Shown here piece after piece: positions 3,372 to 5,913 of a DNA stretch of 5,913 nucleotides. Source of the stretch: Clostridia bacterium. GTDB lineage: Bacteria; Bacillota; Clostridia; Peptostreptococcales; Anaerovoracaceae. How positions within the stretch are numbered: position 1 is the first letter of the stretch; each line of letters starts with the position of its first letter. The notes under the pieces were generated by a model. That model was not told where the DNA came from. It searched no databases and saw only the letters and a program-made list of their open reading frames with translations. The position numbers and the translations under genes are program-made. Where the stretch lies: the NCBI GenBank assembly GCA_024403005.1, contig JAKSSQ010000111.1:1-5913 (forward strand). Reading direction: 5' to 3'.

Positions 3372-5913
3372 TTAATTGCTGTCAGTTTCAGGAGCGGGCT
3401 CCGGTGTGCTTTCCGGAGTCTGCTGCTGGCTTTCTTCCTGCTGCGGAGCAGGAGCCGGCGTAGGTTCAGGCTTGGACTCCTTCTCCTTTTCGGGAGCCGG
3501 AGCTGCCTGTCCTGCGATTGTAATCTGAGCACTTGCACTTACGCTCGGGAATTCTTCGGAGTAGCAGGTAATTACGTAAGTAACTGCATCTGTTGAAGTA
3601 TTATCGGGCGGAGTGAAGGTAATCTTGTCGCTTGTGATCGTTGCGCCCTTTGCGGGAACAAGTACACCGTTGACGAGCTGCATTACGTCTGCTGTGAATC
3701 CGTATCCGTCCATTGTTCCTGCAATCAGCGGTGTGATTGTGAATGTGGTGGACTTGGGAACAGCTACCGTTACAGTGCCGTTAATTTCGGACTGAGGTTT
3801 GTTTGTAATGCCGAGAACGCTGTCGTAGTAACTTACGTTCAGGATTTCGTAGACGGAGCTCATGTTAACTGCAAGCGGTGTGCCTTCGGCAGCTGTCTTG
3901 CCGGGAACCTGAGTTCTTACGCCGTTTACATATTCTTCGTGCATGAGGGTTACAGATCCGCTCTTAATTGAGCCCTTTGCATTGGTCTCACCGTAGACCG
4001 ATGTTATACCCCAGACTGCGCTGCTGTAGAGCTTGCCGGAGTAAGGCTCGAGCTTGATGGATCTGATTGAACCAACGTTCCTGCCGAACAGTTCGATAGT
4101 AGCTGTATTGCTTATCTTGCCGTCCTTTTCGGTTACCTTGAAGTCGCCGGATGTTAAGTAATTGCGGATGTCGCCGATTACCATCTGGTTTCTTCCTCCT
4201 GTTGCCAGGTCGGTGTAGTCAATAACCATTCTGATAGGAGCTTCGTTTCCGTTGTCGTTGTCGCTGCTTACTATACGTGCGTCGGTGTTGGTTTCGAAGG
4301 TGAACTTGAGCGGTGTAACTGCCTGATATTCTGTCGGAGTTGCGTTGAATGGAACGCCTAAGATATCGGAGCCGATACCGAAGCTTGTCCAGTCTTCTAC
4401 CTTGCCGGAAGAGTTCTTCTTTGCTACGTATGCGCTGTCGATGTTAACGTTGATGTCGCCGATTGCTACCAGCGTCATGCCTGTAATTTCCTTAACGAAC
4501 GGTTCTTCGAAGGGAACTTCTACTATTGTACCGGACTTAATCGTCGGATAGAGCAGGTTGCCGCTGTCGTCGATGAGTTCGGAAAGCATTACATATGCGG
4601 AGCGGTAAACGTAACCTAAGGTTTCGCTGTTTGCATCTGCTATGCCTCTGTAGTCGTTGGAAGTCTTGTAGCTGATGGCTACTGCAACGTCCTGCTTATC
4701 CTTTATTACTTCGAATTCTTCGGTACCGGGTCCGAAGAACAGACCTGCGGTCTGCGACTGAGCAAATATATTGCCTTCTACCTGCTGTACGGGGATGCAG
4801 ACTGAATTGTGTTCATACTCTGCCGAAACACCCGTAAAGTCTGCGTAGTAGGTTTCGATTGTAACACCGGAACGTACGTGCTGGATGATTACGTGGTCCA
4901 GATCGGCCAGGATGAGGTTGCGGCTGCTTCCCTTTATGGATATCGACTTAACCGTATCCAGACCGTTCGTCCTGAGACCTACGTAGTAGAACATGTTGTT
5001 CTTAATGTCCTTGTTTAAAGGTCCGATGGAGTCGGCTCTGTCGCCGTCGCCGATATTTGTATGCCACTGAACGTTTGCCTTAAGGTCGAAGTCTGTTAAA
5101 GGAGTGCTTCCTTCGGGATTATCCTTCATGTAGACGTAAACATTGAGACTGTCGTTCTTGTTTTCGGGCTTCTTTGTAATGGAGGAGCTCCACTTGCTGC
5201 CGTTGATGTTGATGTTCAGGGAGTGGTCTGTGAACAGAACGGGCAGTGACTGCTCTTCGCCGAGGGTATCCGTTACTCTTTCAGGAGCGAATACCTTGAG
5301 CTTGTAGCCGATATCGTCCTTGCTTTCGCAGAGGAATTCCAGTTCGTTTGTACGCTTGTATTCGTCTGCTGTTGTAAGCTGGAGGTTACCGGAGCTGTTG
5401 ATCTTGTATACGGAAACCTTGTTGAGCTTCCATGTAGTGGATACTTCGGAACGCATTCCGAATCTTACTCTTACGATCTGCTTTACGTCGTTTAAGCTTA
5501 CGATGAATCTGTCGTTGTGGTTAGCTCTGAACATGAATTCATCGTTGGAACGAGCACGGTTAACTGTTACGTCTTCCGTATCCTTGAACAGTTCGCTGTA
5601 AGTTTCGGGCTTACGGCTTGCGTATTCGTACATTGCGCTAACCATGTCGATGCTCTTCTTGCGCAGAGATCCTGTGCTGTCGTAGTACTCGATTGTAGCT
5701 ACTGCAGAGCCCTGGAACTGCGGATTGTTCTTGCTTGCACCGATGTTTGTATCGTTTTCGCCGCGGGCATAGGAGCCTGTGTTGAGAACGAACAGGAGGT
5801 TTACGCTGTAACCCTTGCTTGTAACTGTCTTAACCTGAGCGAGTTCGGCTTCTGTACGTCCGGGACGTCCTGTGGAGCCTTCTTCTGCGCCCTTGTCGAG
5901 GTAATTGATGTCG
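3372..5913 (-). CDS. Large multi-module beta-sandwich surface-type protein, 5'-truncated
   Basis: Product not recognised. 846 residues are visible and the frame stays open to the right edge. The first in-frame ATG (5643-5645) is an internal methionine: the 89 residues before it are normal protein and contain the opening strands of the first module. Visible-residue layout: 1-34, Gly/Glu/Arg-rich linker; about 35-179, module 1; 256-354, module 2; 408-508, module 3; 534-654, module 4; about 678-800, an Ig-like beta domain; 801-846, a Pro/Glu/Gln tail ending ETDSN. Module 1 has a layout like PLAT/LH2 beta-sandwiches: an N-terminal strand with TG and DTN turns, then DRFIVSLNDVKQIVRVRFG and a WKLNKVSVYKI strand. 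That is a tentative fold suggestion. No transmembrane segment or LPxTG sorting motif is seen in the visible part, so any export signal must be N-terminal and off-window. Three cysteines are widely spaced. As first visible gene of the operon it probably forms the outermost component, binding carbohydrate, lipid or a partner protein; the ligand cannot be told from sequence. Confidence 0.92.
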   Translation of the reverse strand, partial: DINYLDKGAEEGSTGRPGRTEAELAQVKTVTSKGYSVNLLFVLNTGSYARGENDTNIGASKNNPQFQGSAVATIEYYDSTGSLRKKSIDMVSAMYEYASRKPETYSELFKDTEDVTVNRARSNDEFMFRANHNDRFIVSLNDVKQIVRVRFGMRSEVSTTWKLNKVSVYKINSSGNLQLTTADEYKRTNELEFLCESKDDIGYKLKVFAPERVTDTLGEEQSLPVLFTDHSLNININGSKWSSSITKKPENKNDSLNVYVYMKDNPEGSTPLTDFDLKANVQWHTNIGDGDRADSIGPLNKDIKNNMFYYVGLRTNGLDTVKSISIKGSSRNLILADLDHVIIQHVRSGVTIETYYADFTGVSAEYEHNSVCIPVQQVEGNIFAQSQTAGLFFGPGTEEFEVIKDKQDVAVAISYKTSNDYRGIADANSETLGYVYRSAYVMLSELIDDSGNLLYPTIKSGTIVEVPFEEPFVKEITGMTLVAIGDINVNIDSAYVAKKNSSGKVEDWTSFGIGSDILGVPFNATPTEYQAVTPLKFTFETNTDARIVSSDNDNGNEAPIRMVIDYTDLATGGRNQMVIGDIRNYLTSGDFKVTEKDGKISNTATIELFGRNVGSIRSIKLEPYSGKLYSSAVWGITSVYGETNAKGSIKSGSVTLMHEEYVNGVRTQVPGKTAAEGTPLAVNMSSVYEILNVSYYDSVLGITNKPQSEINGTVTVAVPKSTTFTITPLIAGTMDGYGFTADVMQLVNGVLVPAKGATITSDKITFTPPDNTSTDAVTYVITCYSEEFPSVSASAQITIAGQAAPAPEKEKESKPEPTPAPAPQQEESQQQTPESTPEPAPETDSN
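3375..3512 (-). other. Pro/Glu/Gln-rich C-terminal tail without anchor
   Basis: The last 46 residues are almost all Pro, Glu, Ala, Gln, Lys, Ser and Thr (for example KPEPTPAPAPQQEE), a composition typical of extended cell-wall-spanning or linker regions. Unlike most such regions it leads to no membrane helix or sorting signal and simply ends at the TAA. The next gene of the operon begins with a membrane anchor. Confidence 0.85.
3513..3881 (-). other. C-terminal Ig-like beta domain of the large protein
   Basis: About 120 residues with regular alternating strands (GTVTVAVP, TTFTITPLIAG, KITFTPP, AVTYVITCYS, VSASAQITIAG), typical of bacterial Ig-like domains at the end of surface proteins. The TFTPPDNTSTDAVTYVITCY stretch has the proline-turn-strand layout often seen in cadherin/Big-like repeats. 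The fold is inferred from pattern only; the family is not identified. Confidence 0.55.
3951..5810 (-). repeat. Four degenerate ~100-145 residue beta modules
   Basis: Modules are encoded at about 5810-5376, 5147-4851, 4691-4389 and 4313-3951. Shared order of landmarks: an alternating strand with an Asn/Thr/Asp-rich turn (VLNTGSYARGENDTN in 1, ISYKTSNDYRGIADAN in 3, FTFETNTDA in 4); a strand followed by an Asp-Gly or Asp-x-x-Gly turn (IEYYDSTG, LIDDSG, IDYTDLATG); a strand then a hydrophobic 'V-x-x-I-x-x-I' segment (VKQIVRVRFG, VKSISIKG, ITGMTLVAIG, VGSIRSIKLE); and a final strand, with Trp in modules 1 and 4 (TTWKLNKVSVY; AVWGITSVYG), often ending near an Asn/Ser-Gly turn. Module boundaries are approximate and judged by eye. 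Confidence 0.55.

Larger units (their letters stand above)
798..5913 (-). other. Three-gene minus-strand operon, promoter off-window
   Basis: Three genes read leftward with gaps of 15 bases (3357-3371) and 9 bases (2586-2594) and no room for promoters or terminators between them, ending at the terminator at 734-773. They encode, in order, a multi-module beta-rich protein, a single-pass membrane protein with a beta-rich exported part, and a soluble acidic/coiled-coil protein. The spacing predicts one transcript and coupled translation. The promoter, any leader and possibly further upstream genes lie beyond 5913. Confidence 0.85.

Noticed and set aside
2565..3375. Several plus-strand open frames opposite the membrane-anchored protein gene
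   Set aside because: All are antisense shadows; the minus strand has the signal anchor, correct ribosome binding sites and tight operon spacing.
3353..3538. Short minus-strand Arg/Ser/Leu-rich open frame of 61 codons at the end of the large gene
   Set aside because: Out-of-frame reading of the Pro/Glu-rich tail; the basic composition is a by-product of the repeated Pro and Glu codons.

Overview
The window is entirely protein-coding apart from one ~100-base gap between converging genes. Base composition is balanced, Shine-Dalgarno sites are GGAGA/GAGG-like, all three visible stop codons on the minus strand and the one on the plus strand are TAA, and proteins are rich in Lys/Glu and Tyr. Together with large surface-type proteins carrying Pro/Glu-rich tails, this suggests an anaerobic Bacillota (Clostridia-like, gut or rumen type). 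That assignment is an inference; there is no marker gene, tRNA, rRNA or mobile element here to fix it.

Layout. Left edge to 698 (plus strand): the 3' part of a helical, charged protein gene whose start lies outside the window; the frame is open from base 3, so the GTG at 129 is not its start. 699-797: a convergent intergenic region holding a strong bidirectional hairpin terminator (734-773), itself framed by an outer 9-base inverted repeat. 798-5913 (minus strand, read right to left): a tight three-gene operon with gaps of only 15 and 9 bases. First is a large multi-module beta-sandwich protein (3372 to beyond 5913; start off-window). Second is a membrane-anchored protein (2595-3356) whose exported part looks like two copies of one beta domain. 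Third is a 595-residue soluble, cysteine-free protein (798-2585) with a Lys/Ala-rich stretch, a coiled coil, five tandem acidic LIDDDEPES-like repeats and a helical C-terminus.

None of the four genes could be assigned to a named family with confidence. The operon order (exported multi-domain protein, single-pass membrane protein with an extracytoplasmic beta region, soluble acidic/coiled-coil protein) suggests a cell-envelope assembly with an outside, a membrane and probably an inside component. This is the best candidate for an undescribed system in the window. The functional link is inferred from gene order and translational coupling only.
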